Of a stretch of 64,000 nt of DNA, positions 17,640 through 26,580 are shown in pieces (within the stretch, counting starts at the first letter, position 1; each line of letters begins with the position of its first letter). Origin of the DNA: CAZGMJ01 sp964526785 (GTDB lineage: Bacteria; Planctomycetota; Phycisphaerae; Sedimentisphaerales; Anaerobacaceae); the NCBI GenBank assembly GCA_964526785.1, contig CAZGMJ010000017.1, forward strand, positions 1 to 64,000, read 5' to 3'. A program made the position numbers and the translations under genes. The notes under the pieces are model-generated. The model made no database searches and was not told the DNA's origin. It saw only the letters and a list, made by a program, of their open reading frames with translations.

Positions 17640-19091
17640 ATGGCTGAAAAACCGGTTCATCGCTTCGCTCGTTCCATACTGGTCATCGCAATCCTCTGCA
17701 CGGCAGCGGCAGCCGATCGTGTTGTCGTCCGCCCCGAAGACAACGGGCGGGCTCTCGAAAATCCCGCCATGGGGTGGGGATTCCATTATTACTCCAACAT
17801 CCCGACGAATTATGGCTCGAAGCTCAAACCGTCCGATACATTGGACGATTTTCCCGGGCTGACGCACATTTACTTACGGATTCCCTGGGCGTACCTCGAG
17901 CCGGCCGAAGGGCGATTCGACTGGTCGCCGCTCGATACCCCCGCCCAGCGATGGATCGACAAAGGCAAGAAGATCGCCCTGCGCATATCCTGCTGCGAAT
18001 CCTGGATGCGTTATGCCACGCCCGAATGGGTCCGCAACGCGGGCGCCAAAGGGCACGATTTCCGGTCCGGCCAAGGCATCGTCGAGAACGGACCGCTCTG
18101 GGAACCGGATTACGAGGACCCCGTCTTTCTCGAAAAGCTCGACCATTTCCTGGCGGCTCTGGCGGATCGCTACGACGGCAGCCCGGATGTGGCCTTCATT
18201 GACGTTGGCTCGTTTGGTGTATGGGGAGAGGGCCACACATACCACAGCACAAAGCTGCCCTATTCGAGCAACACGATTCGAACGCATATAGACCTGCATC
18301 TCAAGCACTTCAAGAAGACGCTGCTGGCCGCCAACGATGATTTCGTAAGCCACGGCCGCGGCCCCGAAAGCATCGAATATGCCGCTCGGCGCGGACTCAC
18401 GTTGCGGGACGACAGCATACTGGTCCAGCCCGCCCCGAAAGCGTACTTTCATGCGGACCTGGCCGAACGGTTCTGGCCCAACGTCCCGGTCGTTCTCGAA
18501 TGTCAGCATTTCGGCCCGTCCGTCGAGCGGGGGGCGTGGCAGGATGGCTCTCTGTATCTGCAGGCCGTCGAAGACTACCACGCCGCCTATGCGTCCATCC
18601 ACTGGTGGCCGCGGGAATTCCTGGACGCAAACCGCGACCTGATTGGCCGCATGAACCTTCGCCTGGGCTATCGCCTGCAACTGGTCGAAGCATCGTGGCC
18701 GGAGCAAATGGATATCGATGGGGAGCTGGGCATTACCCTCAAATGGCGAAACGCAGGCGTGACGCCGTGCTACCCCGGAGGACACCCCGCTGTAACGCTG
18801 AAGGATGCCGAAGGCGGCATCGTGGGTGTATACGTCGACAGCGAATTCAATGTCCGCTCGCTTACGCCGGCTGAGCCCGACAAGGCTCCCGTTACCGAAC
18901 GTTCGCTGAGCTTTAAGCTCTCACGGAAACAGCACGGCGGCTACCGACCGACCATCCGTGAGTCGGGCGCATACGAACTGTACATTTCCATCGGCAACAG
19001 CACCGGAACTCCGCGTATCGCTCTGCCGCTGGTCGATGGTGATGGACATAAGCGCTATCGGCTGGGGCATCTGGAGGTGTCGGCCCCATAA
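17640..19091 (+). CDS. Secreted DUF4832-type putative glycoside hydrolase
   Basis: The 483-residue product has a signal peptide (about 1-24, ending AAA). An ENPAMGWGFHYY segment follows; the NP-x-x-G-W element is characteristic of DUF4832/DUF4874 proteins. The central part looks like a TIM barrel (TPAQRWIDKGKKIALRISC, VAFIDVGSFGVWGEGH near residue 195). The glycines and the Glu of WGEGH sit where beta-galactosidase-like barrels carry the acid/base. A C-terminal beta-sandwich (from about 365) has the ITLKWRNAGVTPCYPG strand pattern. A GAGGAG site 5 bases upstream fixes the ATG. It is convergent with another putative glycosidase. The substrate is unknown. Confidence 0.75.
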   Translation: MAEKPVHRFARSILVIAILCTAAAADRVVVRPEDNGRALENPAMGWGFHYYSNIPTNYGSKLKPSDTLDDFPGLTHIYLRIPWAYLEPAEGRFDWSPLDTPAQRWIDKGKKIALRISCCESWMRYATPEWVRNAGAKGHDFRSGQGIVENGPLWEPDYEDPVFLEKLDHFLAALADRYDGSPDVAFIDVGSFGVWGEGHTYHSTKLPYSSNTIRTHIDLHLKHFKKTLLAANDDFVSHGRGPESIEYAARRGLTLRDDSILVQPAPKAYFHADLAERFWPNVPVVLECQHFGPSVERGAWQDGSLYLQAVEDYHAAYASIHWWPREFLDANRDLIGRMNLRLGYRLQLVEASWPEQMDIDGELGITLKWRNAGVTPCYPGGHPAVTLKDAEGGIVGVYVDSEFNVRSLTPAEPDKAPVTERSLSFKLSRKQHGGYRPTIRESGAYELYISIGNSTGTPRIALPLVDGDGHKRYRLGHLEVSAP

Positions 19092-19116
19092 GCGGGAAAG
19101 ACGCTGGAATCCCCAT

Positions 19117-19134
19117 CAGCCCCAAAAGGGGCTG
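19117..19134 (+). terminator. Hairpin after the DUF4832 gene, possible terminator
   Basis: A perfect 7-bp stem (CAGCCCC / GGGGCTG) with an AAAA loop begins 26 bases after the stop codon. No T-run follows, so it is not a classical intrinsic terminator; it may protect the 3' end or mark a Rho-dependent stop. Confidence 0.35.
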
Positions 19135-19378
19135 CTGAACTGACGCAGACCATGTACGAGATCAGCTTCAGACTACCGACCGATCGCGAATTGCATCGAT
19201 TTTTTGCTCCAAATGGCCGAAGAACAGCGCCGGCTCTGCGACTTGCTGCATTGATTGGGTGTCCCATTTGGAACTCAGAAGACACCTTTGAAGTATGCGC
19301 GAGTCTTCCCGTGCGGATGTCTCTTGCGCCGCCAGGCTGAAACACGACATCAAACCAGCGACTCATCCAATGATTGAG

Positions 19379-21331
19379 CTATTTCTCAAGTTCGGATGTA
19401 TCCTGGTTTTGCAGGTATATGCGGTAGAGTTCGAAGAACGTCGGAGCGTCGAGCAGTTCGATGTCGGGATTGCGCTGTTCGATTTGTTCGACGGTTCGGA
19501 CGTACCAGAAGGGTCGCTTGAGGATGTTGCGGAACCAGTGGAACGGCGGATGCCCTTCTTTGCGGCGTTGAGCGACACGGCGGACGACGTGCTCAGCGGC
19601 GGCGCGAGGGTCGCCTTCATTGACGTCGTGATCGAAGCGGAGGACGGGCATATTCCTGTGCAGGAGGGTAGCGGGTCCGGCCGAGGGGACGATGCCGTTG
19701 GGGCTGAAGGAGGCATAGCAGTCGAAGCCGGCGTCGTTGAGCTGGGGGCCGTGGCCATAGATGATAAAGCCTGTGATGCTCAGGCCCCAGCGGTCGTAGA
19801 AGGATTTGCAATGGCGGGCCCAGGCGTCGAGGCCACTGGGGAGGTGCGATACGCCGCGAGGTTCCTGCAGCATGCCCGGCTCGCAATAGCCCGCTCCGTT
19901 GTCGGCGGCGGCGAAGTAGTCGTTGTCGGTGGCGGTTCTGCGGATGTAGTCCATGGCCATGGGGGCCCGGCGGTCAAGCACGGGGCTGATGCACCACATC
20001 ATCGGAACGGTGCCGCGGGCGGGGTCGTCCCAGATGTCCATCGTTCGCTGATAGAGCCAGGCGGCGCAGTCATAATCGCCAACATAGAAGACGAGGAACT
20101 GGCGGTCCTTGAAATCGACGCGGCCGTCGGTTGTGAGGTAGCCGCGGTCGATGAGATCCCGGCGGGTGACCCATTTCTGCGGGTAGGCGTCTTTGAGCGG
20201 ATAGTGGGCGAAGAAGGAGGCGTTGGCCATTGCCCCGTAGCCGATGGCGTCGGCGTCCATGAAGCCGTTATAGGCGCTGATGATTCTGCCGTATTCCCAC
20301 TCGGAGGGGACGGGATCGTGGGTGCCGCCGGCCGTGCCGTGCGAGGTATATTTGTATGCCCAGGGAACGAAACCGCCGATGTGTATCATTCTCTCTCTGC
20401 CGCCCTGTTCGTATGCGCTGCGTAGCAGTGCTTTGAGGGTGGCCAGATCGGTGCCCGGTTTCTGATGCGGGTCGTCGACGGGGGCTTCGTCGTCCCAGAC
20501 ATGGAGGTCGAAGAAGAACGCCCGTTTGCTGATGAAGATGTCGTGGTTGGTGAGGCAGTGGTGGTTCAGGACGGTCGCGCGAGGCTTTCGCATCCAATAC
20601 TGATCGAGGTAGTATGCACCGAAAGCGCCGTCGCACTTGCCGGCGTCCAGGTAGTGGTGCTTCATCCAGAGATACGCGTCGCACTTGGCCGAACCGGTGG
20701 AGGGGTGGTCCGTGCCCGGGATGGTGCCGGAACCGGTGAAGAGGGACTGACCGTCGGCGGTCACGAGCCTACACCTGACGGGGAGCATCGGGCCCGCCTT
20801 GACCAGGCGGCCGTAGAGGCTGTCGGGATCTTCGTCGTAGCGGACGGGCAGCAGATCTTCGGCGCCGGCTACCGTCGAGGCGACATTGCTCGTAGCGGCA
20901 ACATTGGGGTCGTACACGACAACGCCCCGAATGCAGGAAGCGAATCTTTCCACGAGGTTGACGATACCACCGGCCTTTTCGGTCGGAATGTCGGCGAGCC
21001 ACCGGCCGGGGGCGGTCATCCTGTCGAGCCAGTAGTCATCCACGTTACGGCGGGCGTGCTGGGAATCGACGAAGCGGATGAATAATTGCGGCCGGTCGCG
21101 GTTGACAATGCCCTGCAGGGCGGCGACGGCGTGGCAGTGGTCCCAGGCCATCTCGACCTGCTCGGGGTTGGTCGGATCGACTTGCAGGGTATAGCGAAGA
21201 TCATATATCGTGATCGGGGACGTAGCGGCCGTGCAGACGGCAGGCGAGAGGCAAAAGGCAAAGCAGCACGACAGAAGCACGGGGATTAGCCAGGACAAGG
21301 AGGCCCGACAAGCAATACGGCAGATTCTCAT
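19379..21331 (-). CDS. GxGYxYP-family putative glycoside hydrolase, secreted
   Basis: The ~650-residue exported protein has a signal peptide (about 1-36). An N-terminal domain contains the early IYDLRYTLQVDP and ALQGIVNRDRPQLFIRF segments of the GxGYxYP N-terminal family. The C-terminal domain holds the name-giving motif as GAGYCEP near residue 480 (GxGYxYP with Tyr replaced by Glu at the sixth position). Members of this family are suspected glycoside hydrolases of Bacteroidetes, Planctomycetes and Verrucomicrobia, with no defined substrate. The ATG at 21331 follows GGGAG and gives a clean signal; the frame is open 37 codons further. It has its own promoter, divergent from the TRAP operon. 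Confidence 0.8.
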   Translation of the reverse strand: MRICRIACRASLSWLIPVLLSCCFAFCLSPAVCTAATSPITIYDLRYTLQVDPTNPEQVEMAWDHCHAVAALQGIVNRDRPQLFIRFVDSQHARRNVDDYWLDRMTAPGRWLADIPTEKAGGIVNLVERFASCIRGVVVYDPNVAATSNVASTVAGAEDLLPVRYDEDPDSLYGRLVKAGPMLPVRCRLVTADGQSLFTGSGTIPGTDHPSTGSAKCDAYLWMKHHYLDAGKCDGAFGAYYLDQYWMRKPRATVLNHHCLTNHDIFISKRAFFFDLHVWDDEAPVDDPHQKPGTDLATLKALLRSAYEQGGRERMIHIGGFVPWAYKYTSHGTAGGTHDPVPSEWEYGRIISAYNGFMDADAIGYGAMANASFFAHYPLKDAYPQKWVTRRDLIDRGYLTTDGRVDFKDRQFLVFYVGDYDCAAWLYQRTMDIWDDPARGTVPMMWCISPVLDRRAPMAMDYIRRTATDNDYFAAADNGAGYCEPGMLQEPRGVSHLPSGLDAWARHCKSFYDRWGLSITGFIIYGHGPQLNDAGFDCYASFSPNGIVPSAGPATLLHRNMPVLRFDHDVNEGDPRAAAEHVVRRVAQRRKEGHPPFHWFRNILKRPFWYVRTVEQIEQRNPDIELLDAPTFFELYRIYLQNQDTSELEK

Positions 21332-21393
21332 AAATACTGCTCCCAACGAGAAGCGAATGGCATTGAAAAAACGCGTTCGGCGCGACGCGGAGG

Positions 21394-21421
21394 AGTATAA
21401 CGGTTTGCGATGATACTGCAA
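21394..21421 (-). promoter_or_regulatory. Probable promoter of the GxGYxYP gene
   Basis: Minus strand: TTGCAG (-35, 21416-21421), 16-bp spacer, TATACT (-10, 21394-21399). Confidence 0.55.
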
Positions 21422-21490
21422 GACGGCAGCACGCGGCTGCAACCAGGCCTGAAGGTCCGGCGGTGCGGCAGAAGCCGTTCAAATAGACAG

Positions 21491-21519
21491 TTGCAGAAGG
21501 CGAAGGTCACGCTTATCAT
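21491..21519 (+). promoter_or_regulatory. Probable promoter of the TRAP operon
   Basis: TTGCAG (-35, 21491-21496), 17-bp spacer, TATCAT (-10, 21514-21519). Its -35 box is identical to that of the divergent GxGYxYP promoter 70 bases away, so the two may share a regulator. Confidence 0.5.
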
Positions 21520-21600
21520 ACGTCTTTTGTGGCCGGTTCGATGCATTGTCCGCCGAGCGCCGGCGCGACGAAACGTTAACGCAGTGATGGGAGCGAAATC

Positions 21601-22641
21601 ATGAGACGAGCGAATGTGGTGGCATTGATGGTGGCTTTTCTGGTGTTGCTGACGTGGCTGGCCGGGTGCGGCGAATCGCCTGAGCAGGAGGCGGTGACGG
21701 AGTTGTCGTACAGCGTGTTCTTCCCGCCGACGCACATTCAGTGCAAGACGGCCGAGGCGTGGGCGAGCGAGATTGAGAAGCGCACGGACGGGAAGGTCAA
21801 GATCACGGTATATCCGGCGGGGACGCTGACCAAAGCTCCGCAGTGCTATGAGGGCGTTGTCAACGGGATTTCGGATATCGGCATGAGCTGCTTTGCTTAT
21901 ACGCGAGGCCGTTTCCCCCTGCTGGAGGGTCTGGATCTGCCTTTGGGTTATCCCAGCGGCAAGGTGGCGACGCGGGCGGCGACGGAGATGGTCCGCAAGC
22001 ACCAGCCTGAGGAAGTGGCCGATGTGAAAGTCCTGTACGTGCACGCCCACGGGCCGGGGATTCTGGCTTCGCGCAAGCCTGTGCGGAAGATCGAGGATCT
22101 GGCGGATTTGAAGGTGCGGGCGACGGGCCTGTCGTCGAAGATCGTCCAGAGTCTGGGCGGGACGCCGGTGGCGATGAGCCAGCCGGAGACGTATGAGGCA
22201 CTGCAGAAAGGCGTGGTCGACGCGACGTTCTGTCCGGTCGAGACGCTCAAGGGATGGAAGCAGGGAGAGGTTATCGACAGCATTACCGACACGTCCGCAA
22301 TCGGGTACACGACGTCGATGTTCGTGGTGATGAACAAGGATGCGTGGAACAAGCTCTCACCTGAGGTACAGAACGTATTCAACGAAGTCAGCGACGAGTA
22401 TGTCGGCAAGCATGGCGAAGCCTGGGACCAGGCGGACGAAGAGGGTATGGCGTTTATCAAGGAGCTGAATCGCGAGATTATCAAGCTGCCAGCCGACGAA
22501 CAGCAGCGATGGAAAGAGGCGGTGCAGCCGATTCTGGATGAGTACGTCAGCAGCATGCAGGAGAAGAACCTGCCGGGCAAGGAGTTCCTGAGCGATCTTC
22601 AGAGCCTGATTGGCAAGTATTCGGAGCAGATGGATCAGTAG
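21601..22641 (+). CDS. dctP: TRAP transporter substrate-binding lipoprotein (DctP family)
   Basis: The 346-residue product matches the periplasmic solute receptor of TRAP transporters. It begins SYSVFFPPTHIQCKTAEAWASEIEKRTDGKV and has the GTL..APQCYEGVVNGISDIG segment. Near residues 160-180, LADLKVRATGLSSKIVQSLGGTPVAM contains the Arg that binds substrate carboxylates in this family. Unlike the usual freely soluble receptor it has a lipobox (LTWLAGC, Cys23), so it is probably membrane-tethered. The carboxylate-binding Arg suggests an organic or sugar acid ligand, which would suit uronate-rich polysaccharides, but the ligand is not identifiable. The stop codon abuts the dctQ start. Confidence 0.9.
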   Translation: MRRANVVALMVAFLVLLTWLAGCGESPEQEAVTELSYSVFFPPTHIQCKTAEAWASEIEKRTDGKVKITVYPAGTLTKAPQCYEGVVNGISDIGMSCFAYTRGRFPLLEGLDLPLGYPSGKVATRAATEMVRKHQPEEVADVKVLYVHAHGPGILASRKPVRKIEDLADLKVRATGLSSKIVQSLGGTPVAMSQPETYEALQKGVVDATFCPVETLKGWKQGEVIDSITDTSAIGYTTSMFVVMNKDAWNKLSPEVQNVFNEVSDEYVGKHGEAWDQADEEGMAFIKELNREIIKLPADEQQRWKEAVQPILDEYVSSMQEKNLPGKEFLSDLQSLIGKYSEQMDQ

Positions 22642-23184
22642 ATGACAGCGGCGGGTTTTGGAACGGGCTTAGAGCGGGCTGGGAGGGTGTATGCGCGCGC
22701 GCTCCGATTGCTGGTCTGTGCGCTCTTGGGCATTTCGGGCGCCAGCGTGCTCGCGATCATGCTCATTACGTGCGCCGATGTGATCCTGCGTCTTTCGGTG
22801 GTCAAGAGCGTTGTGCGGTGGTCCATTGTTGGTGCACACGATATCGTGATGATCGCGGGCGCGGTAAGTCTGGCGACCGCCCTGCCGTACACGACGGCGG
22901 TCAAGGGGCACGTGGCGATTGAGTATTTCTTCCACAAGTTCAACCGGCGAGGGCGGTTCGTTCTCGACACTTTGATCAGGCTCCTGGGTATGGCATTCTT
23001 CGCGTTTCTGTGCTGGCGGAGCATCCTGTACGGTATGGCGTTTTATCGCAACGGCCAGGTGAGCCAGACGATTGAACTGCCTTTGTTCTGGGTGCCGTGG
23101 GTGATTGCGTTCTGCTGCGGGGTTGTGGTGCTCGTGATCCTCTATAATCTGACCCATCCCGGGCGGGAGATGATCAAGCCATGA
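22642..23184 (+). CDS. dctQ: TRAP transporter small membrane subunit (DctQ)
   Basis: The 180-residue protein has four hydrophobic helices, the size and topology of the TRAP small subunit. The family region AVKGHVAIEYFFHKF follows the second helix. It starts directly after the dctP stop codon and overlaps dctM by four bases. It binds the large subunit and is needed for transport in characterised systems. Confidence 0.88.
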   Translation: MTAAGFGTGLERAGRVYARALRLLVCALLGISGASVLAIMLITCADVILRLSVVKSVVRWSIVGAHDIVMIAGAVSLATALPYTTAVKGHVAIEYFFHKFNRRGRFVLDTLIRLLGMAFFAFLCWRSILYGMAFYRNGQVSQTIELPLFWVPWVIAFCCGVVVLVILYNLTHPGREMIKP

Positions 23185-24482
23185 GTCCGATCCAGGCGGG
23201 CATAGCGGGCTGTGTGATGCTTTTCGTGCTTCTGGCGGCGAGTATGCCGGTGGCATTTGCGATGGCGATCGTCGGTTTCGTCGGTTTTGCTGTCGTGGTT
23301 TCGCCTGAGGCGGCCATGAGCATGATCACGCTCGACCTCTATAACACCTTCTCGTCGTACAATCTCACCGTGATTCCGCTGTTCGTACTGATGGGGCAGG
23401 TGGCGTTCCACACAGGGATCAGTCGGCGGCTTTTCGATGCGGCCTATCACTGGCTGGGGGGACTGCCCGGCGGGCTGGCGATGTCGACGGTGGGTGCGTG
23501 TACGGCCTTCGGAGCGATCTGCGGGTCCGGACCGGCTACGGCGGCGACGATGGCTTCGGTCGCCCTGCCCGAGATGAAGCGGTACAAGTACGATCTGGAA
23601 CTGGGTTGCGGCGCGGTGGCAGCCGGAGGCAGCCTGGGAATGCTGATTCCGCCGAGCGTTGTGTTTATCGTGTATGCGATCATGACCGAACAGTCGGTGG
23701 GCCAGTTGTTCGTTGCAGGGATCGTACCCGGCGTACTGATTGCGGCGTTATTCTGTATGACCATCTATCTCAACTGCAAGTTACGGCCTCACCTGGCACC
23801 GCCGGCCCGGCATTTCAGCCTGTGGACCAAATTCGCATCTTTGACGGGAGCCATCGAGACGGTCATCCTGTTCGTCCTTGTAATCGGCGGGATGTTCAAG
23901 GGCTGGTTCACTCCGACCGAGGCAGCGGCCATCGGAGCAGCGGGCACGCTGGTCATTGCACTGTTCAAGAAGCAGTTGTCCTTCGGAATGGTCAAGCGTT
24001 CACTGCAGGAGACGGTTCGCACGTCGTGCATGGTCATGATTATCGTTACGGGGGCGGTCATTTTCGGGCACTTTCTGGCGGTGACGCGGATACCATTCGA
24101 GCTGGCATCGTCGCTGGCGAAGCTGCCGCTGCCCGGCTGGAGCATTATGGGCATCATCATCCTGTTCTATCTGCTGGCAGGCTGTTTCATCGACGCGTTA
24201 GGGTTGATTCTGCTGACCATCCCGATCTTCTATCCCGTTGTGACGCAACTCCATTACGACCCGATCTGGTTCGGCGTGATTATCGTGGTGGTGACCCAGA
24301 TGGGTGTCATTTCACCCCCGGTGGGAGTATGCGTATACGTGGTGAGCGGCATCGAGCGGGACATCCCCTTGCAGACAATCTTTCGCGGGGCCCTGCCGTT
24401 TTTGGCGGCGCTGGTTGTTTCGGCAATAATCCTCATAGCATTTCCGGAAGTATGCCTCTTTCTGCCGAGACTGATCAAGTAG
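23181..24482 (+). CDS. dctM: TRAP transporter large membrane subunit (DctM)
   Basis: The 433-residue protein has about 12 hydrophobic helices and the DctM landmarks. These are VIPLFVLMGQVAFHTGISRRLFD early, AICGSGPATAATMASVALPEM (the conserved G-S-x-x-A-T region near residue 115), and LGMLIPPSVVFIVYA. A second repeat ends in LLTIPIFYPVV and GVISPPVGVCVYV. This is the sodium-ion/substrate symport channel of the TRAP system. Translation is coupled to dctQ through an ATGA overlap. Confidence 0.93.
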   Translation: MSPIQAGIAGCVMLFVLLAASMPVAFAMAIVGFVGFAVVVSPEAAMSMITLDLYNTFSSYNLTVIPLFVLMGQVAFHTGISRRLFDAAYHWLGGLPGGLAMSTVGACTAFGAICGSGPATAATMASVALPEMKRYKYDLELGCGAVAAGGSLGMLIPPSVVFIVYAIMTEQSVGQLFVAGIVPGVLIAALFCMTIYLNCKLRPHLAPPARHFSLWTKFASLTGAIETVILFVLVIGGMFKGWFTPTEAAAIGAAGTLVIALFKKQLSFGMVKRSLQETVRTSCMVMIIVTGAVIFGHFLAVTRIPFELASSLAKLPLPGWSIMGIIILFYLLAGCFIDALGLILLTIPIFYPVVTQLHYDPIWFGVIIVVVTQMGVISPPVGVCVYVVSGIERDIPLQTIFRGALPFLAALVVSAIILIAFPEVCLFLPRLIK

Positions 24483-24519
24483 GACGGCAGAGGCGTAATT
24501 TTGAAAGGCCGGTGAGACC

Positions 24520-25008
24520 ATGAGCGGCATCGAGTCAAGACAAAGGCGTTTTCGACGGATTCTGTTTTGCACGGACTTCTCCGAGAACGCGAGTTTTGCG
24601 TTTTCCTTCGCAGTAGATGCGGTAATGCAGCGGCCGGGGAGCGAGCTGTATTTGTTACACGTCGTCCCCGAATCCGAGGCGCAGTTCTGGAAGACCTATA
24701 TCTACGAGGTGGACAACGTCGATGCCAAGGCGAAGCAGGATGTAGACGAGCGGATCGACCGCGACTATCGATCACGTTTGCCCGACGGGTTAGGGTTGAA
24801 CGTTGAGTTCCGGATCGGCAGGGACTCGCATGAAATTCTGCGTCTGGCGAAGGAGAAGGGCATCGATCTGATCGTGATGGGCCGGCAGGGCCGGAGTTTC
24901 GTGGAAAAAGCACTTTTCGGCAATGTCACAGAAAAGGTTGTGCGCAAGGCACCGTGTGCGGTGCTCGTGGTTCCGATGAGCTATCGGCAGCAGGCTATTG
25001 GCGAATAG
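24520..25008 (+). CDS. Universal stress protein (UspA family), TRAP-associated
   Basis: The 162-residue cytosolic protein has the UspA start (RRILFCTDFSENA) and the nucleotide-binding loop near the C-terminus (GRQGRSFVEKALFGNVTEKVV). The loop fits G-2X-G-9X-G, but the next residue is Asn rather than Ser/Thr, so ATP binding may be altered. The gene begins 37 bases after dctM and is probably part of the operon. UspA proteins encoded with TRAP transporters are known (TeaD in Halomonas regulates TeaABC), so a regulatory role on this transporter is a reasonable inference. Confidence 0.88.
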   Translation: MSGIESRQRRFRRILFCTDFSENASFAFSFAVDAVMQRPGSELYLLHVVPESEAQFWKTYIYEVDNVDAKAKQDVDERIDRDYRSRLPDGLGLNVEFRIGRDSHEILRLAKEKGIDLIVMGRQGRSFVEKALFGNVTEKVVRKAPCAVLVVPMSYRQQAIGE

Positions 25009-25354
25009 CCGTGCCGGACAAGCGTGCACAGGCGGAGACGGAGACGGCAACGGCGAAAACCCCTCAAAGGTGCGAGAGTATTGCGACCTTAAAAGACTGA
25101 GGCAAGAGGGGCGATCGATTATTATACCCTCTGATATACGGGCGAAGACACAACTGACGAATATACATTGCATCCATGATTGCAGCTTTGCCGGTTGGGC
25201 GTTATAATGCGTTACGGTGCATTATTGGTTCAATGGCCTGCGTGCATGCAATGTGAATCGAACAGAGACAACAACCAACCATGGAGACTCTGTGGCAATC
25301 GACAGGCCCGACGGCATTCGCCCGGGCCGGGACATCGGGAAAGGAAGTCATCTC
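25009..25354. other. Intergenic region between uspA and the aldo/keto reductase
   Basis: This 346-bp stretch has no supported gene. It contains a strong promoter at 25180-25208. That leaves a leader of about 140 nt before the aldo/keto reductase, in which I see no known riboswitch. Confidence 0.5.
25180..25208 (+). promoter_or_regulatory. Strong sigma70-type promoter of the aldo/keto reductase gene
   Basis: TTGCAG (-35, 25180-25185), 17-bp spacer, perfect TATAAT (-10, 25203-25208). Confidence 0.65.
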
Positions 25355-26287
25355 ATGCAAGAGCATACATCGGATTCGAATAGAATCAGTGAAAAAGTCA
25401 GTCGTCGCCGATTCATCGGCACCACACTCGCCGGCGCCGGAGCCTTCGTTGGCGGAGTAAACTGGGTCGAAGCCCGCCCGTCGAAGACGGCCGGAGCGGT
25501 AGATATGGTAACGCTTGGCAAGACCGGCATTAAGACGTCCCGACTGGCTCAGGGAACGGGCTGGAACGGCGGAGCGCGTTCATCGGCACACGTGCGGCTG
25601 GGGGAGAAGGTGCTGTGCAATTTGATCCGTCACAGTCTGGACCACGGCGTCCGGCTGATGGATGCTGCGGACCTTTACGGCTCGCACCGTTACGTTCGCA
25701 AGGCACTCGACGGCGTCTCTCGCGACAAGTACGAACTGCTCAGCAAGATCTGGCCGCGCGAGGCATTCTGGAATATGCCGTCAGGCGGTGCAAAAGAGGA
25801 AGTGAACCGATTCCGCAAGGAGTTGAATTCGGAAGTGATCGATATCTGCCTAATCCACTGCATGACGGATACGAACTGGCCGCAGCAGTATGAGCAAATT
25901 CGCGACGAACTGTCGGCGATGAAAGAGCAGGGAGCCGTCCGGGCGGTTGGGGTCTCATGCCACGATTTTGGTGCATTGAAGGTGGCGGCCGAGCACCCGT
26001 GGGTGGACGTGATTCTTGCTCGCATCAACAACGCAGGCAAATCCGCTTATATGGATGGTACGGTCGAAGAGGTCTCTTCAGTGCTTAAGAAGGCACGGGC
26101 CAACGGCAAGACCATTATCGGGATGAAGATATTCGGCGCGGGCAAGCTGGTAAAGCCTGAGCAGAAGAACTCGTCGCTGAAATACGTGTTCGACAACAAG
26201 CTGGTCGACGCCATCACGATCGGCATGATGGATACGCAGGAGGTCAACGACACGGTCAAGCGCCTGAACGCGGCGGTCAAAGCATAG
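25355..26287 (+). CDS. Tat-exported aldo/keto reductase-family protein
   Basis: The 310-residue protein has a twin-arginine signal (SRRRFIG at residues 16-22, then a weakly hydrophobic Ala/Gly stretch), so it is folded before export. The mature part is an aldo/keto reductase barrel: MVTLGKTGIKTSRLAQGTG start, DAADLYGS (Asp and Tyr of the catalytic tetrad), LLSKIW (Lys) and LIHCM (His). NADP is scarce outside the cytoplasm, so exported members may work with tightly bound cofactor or a different one. Planctomycetes have many such Tat-linked oxidoreductases. The ATG at 25355 follows GGAAG; the frame is open further upstream but lacks a signal there. Confidence 0.82.
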   Translation: MQEHTSDSNRISEKVSRRRFIGTTLAGAGAFVGGVNWVEARPSKTAGAVDMVTLGKTGIKTSRLAQGTGWNGGARSSAHVRLGEKVLCNLIRHSLDHGVRLMDAADLYGSHRYVRKALDGVSRDKYELLSKIWPREAFWNMPSGGAKEEVNRFRKELNSEVIDICLIHCMTDTNWPQQYEQIRDELSAMKEQGAVRAVGVSCHDFGALKVAAEHPWVDVILARINNAGKSAYMDGTVEEVSSVLKKARANGKTIIGMKIFGAGKLVKPEQKNSSLKYVFDNKLVDAITIGMMDTQEVNDTVKRLNAAVKA

Positions 26288-26580
26288 AGACGCGAGTCCG
26301 AAGGACTTACAACGGTTGAGGGCGGCGCGGTTTTGCAACGGCGTCTCGGCGACTTGGGCTTGCTTGAGGCGCTGAAGTCAATGCGCCTGCCGATCTGATG
26401 CACGCGGAGTTTGACTCCGCTCGGCCGTGCAACTGCGGAACGGGCATTCGCGAACATATCGGTCGATCGTATTGCTGTATGCTGTAGTAGCCGCCGCAAG
26501 CGTACGCGCCGCATGCACTACAGCACAAGCGCAAGGACCATATTGAGATCGCTTTGCGGGTTAGGGATTCTCGTCGGCAT

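Noticed and set aside
19168..19353. 61-codon minus-strand frame with a protein-like C-terminus (LFFGHLEQKIDAI)
   Set aside because: There is no start with a ribosome-binding site and no recognisable family; it could be a gene remnant but cannot be supported.
19295..20425. 376-codon plus-strand open frame
   Set aside because: It lies antisense to the GxGYxYP protein and has no recognisable domain; its Val/Gly/Asp-rich composition is typical of an antisense GC-rich frame.
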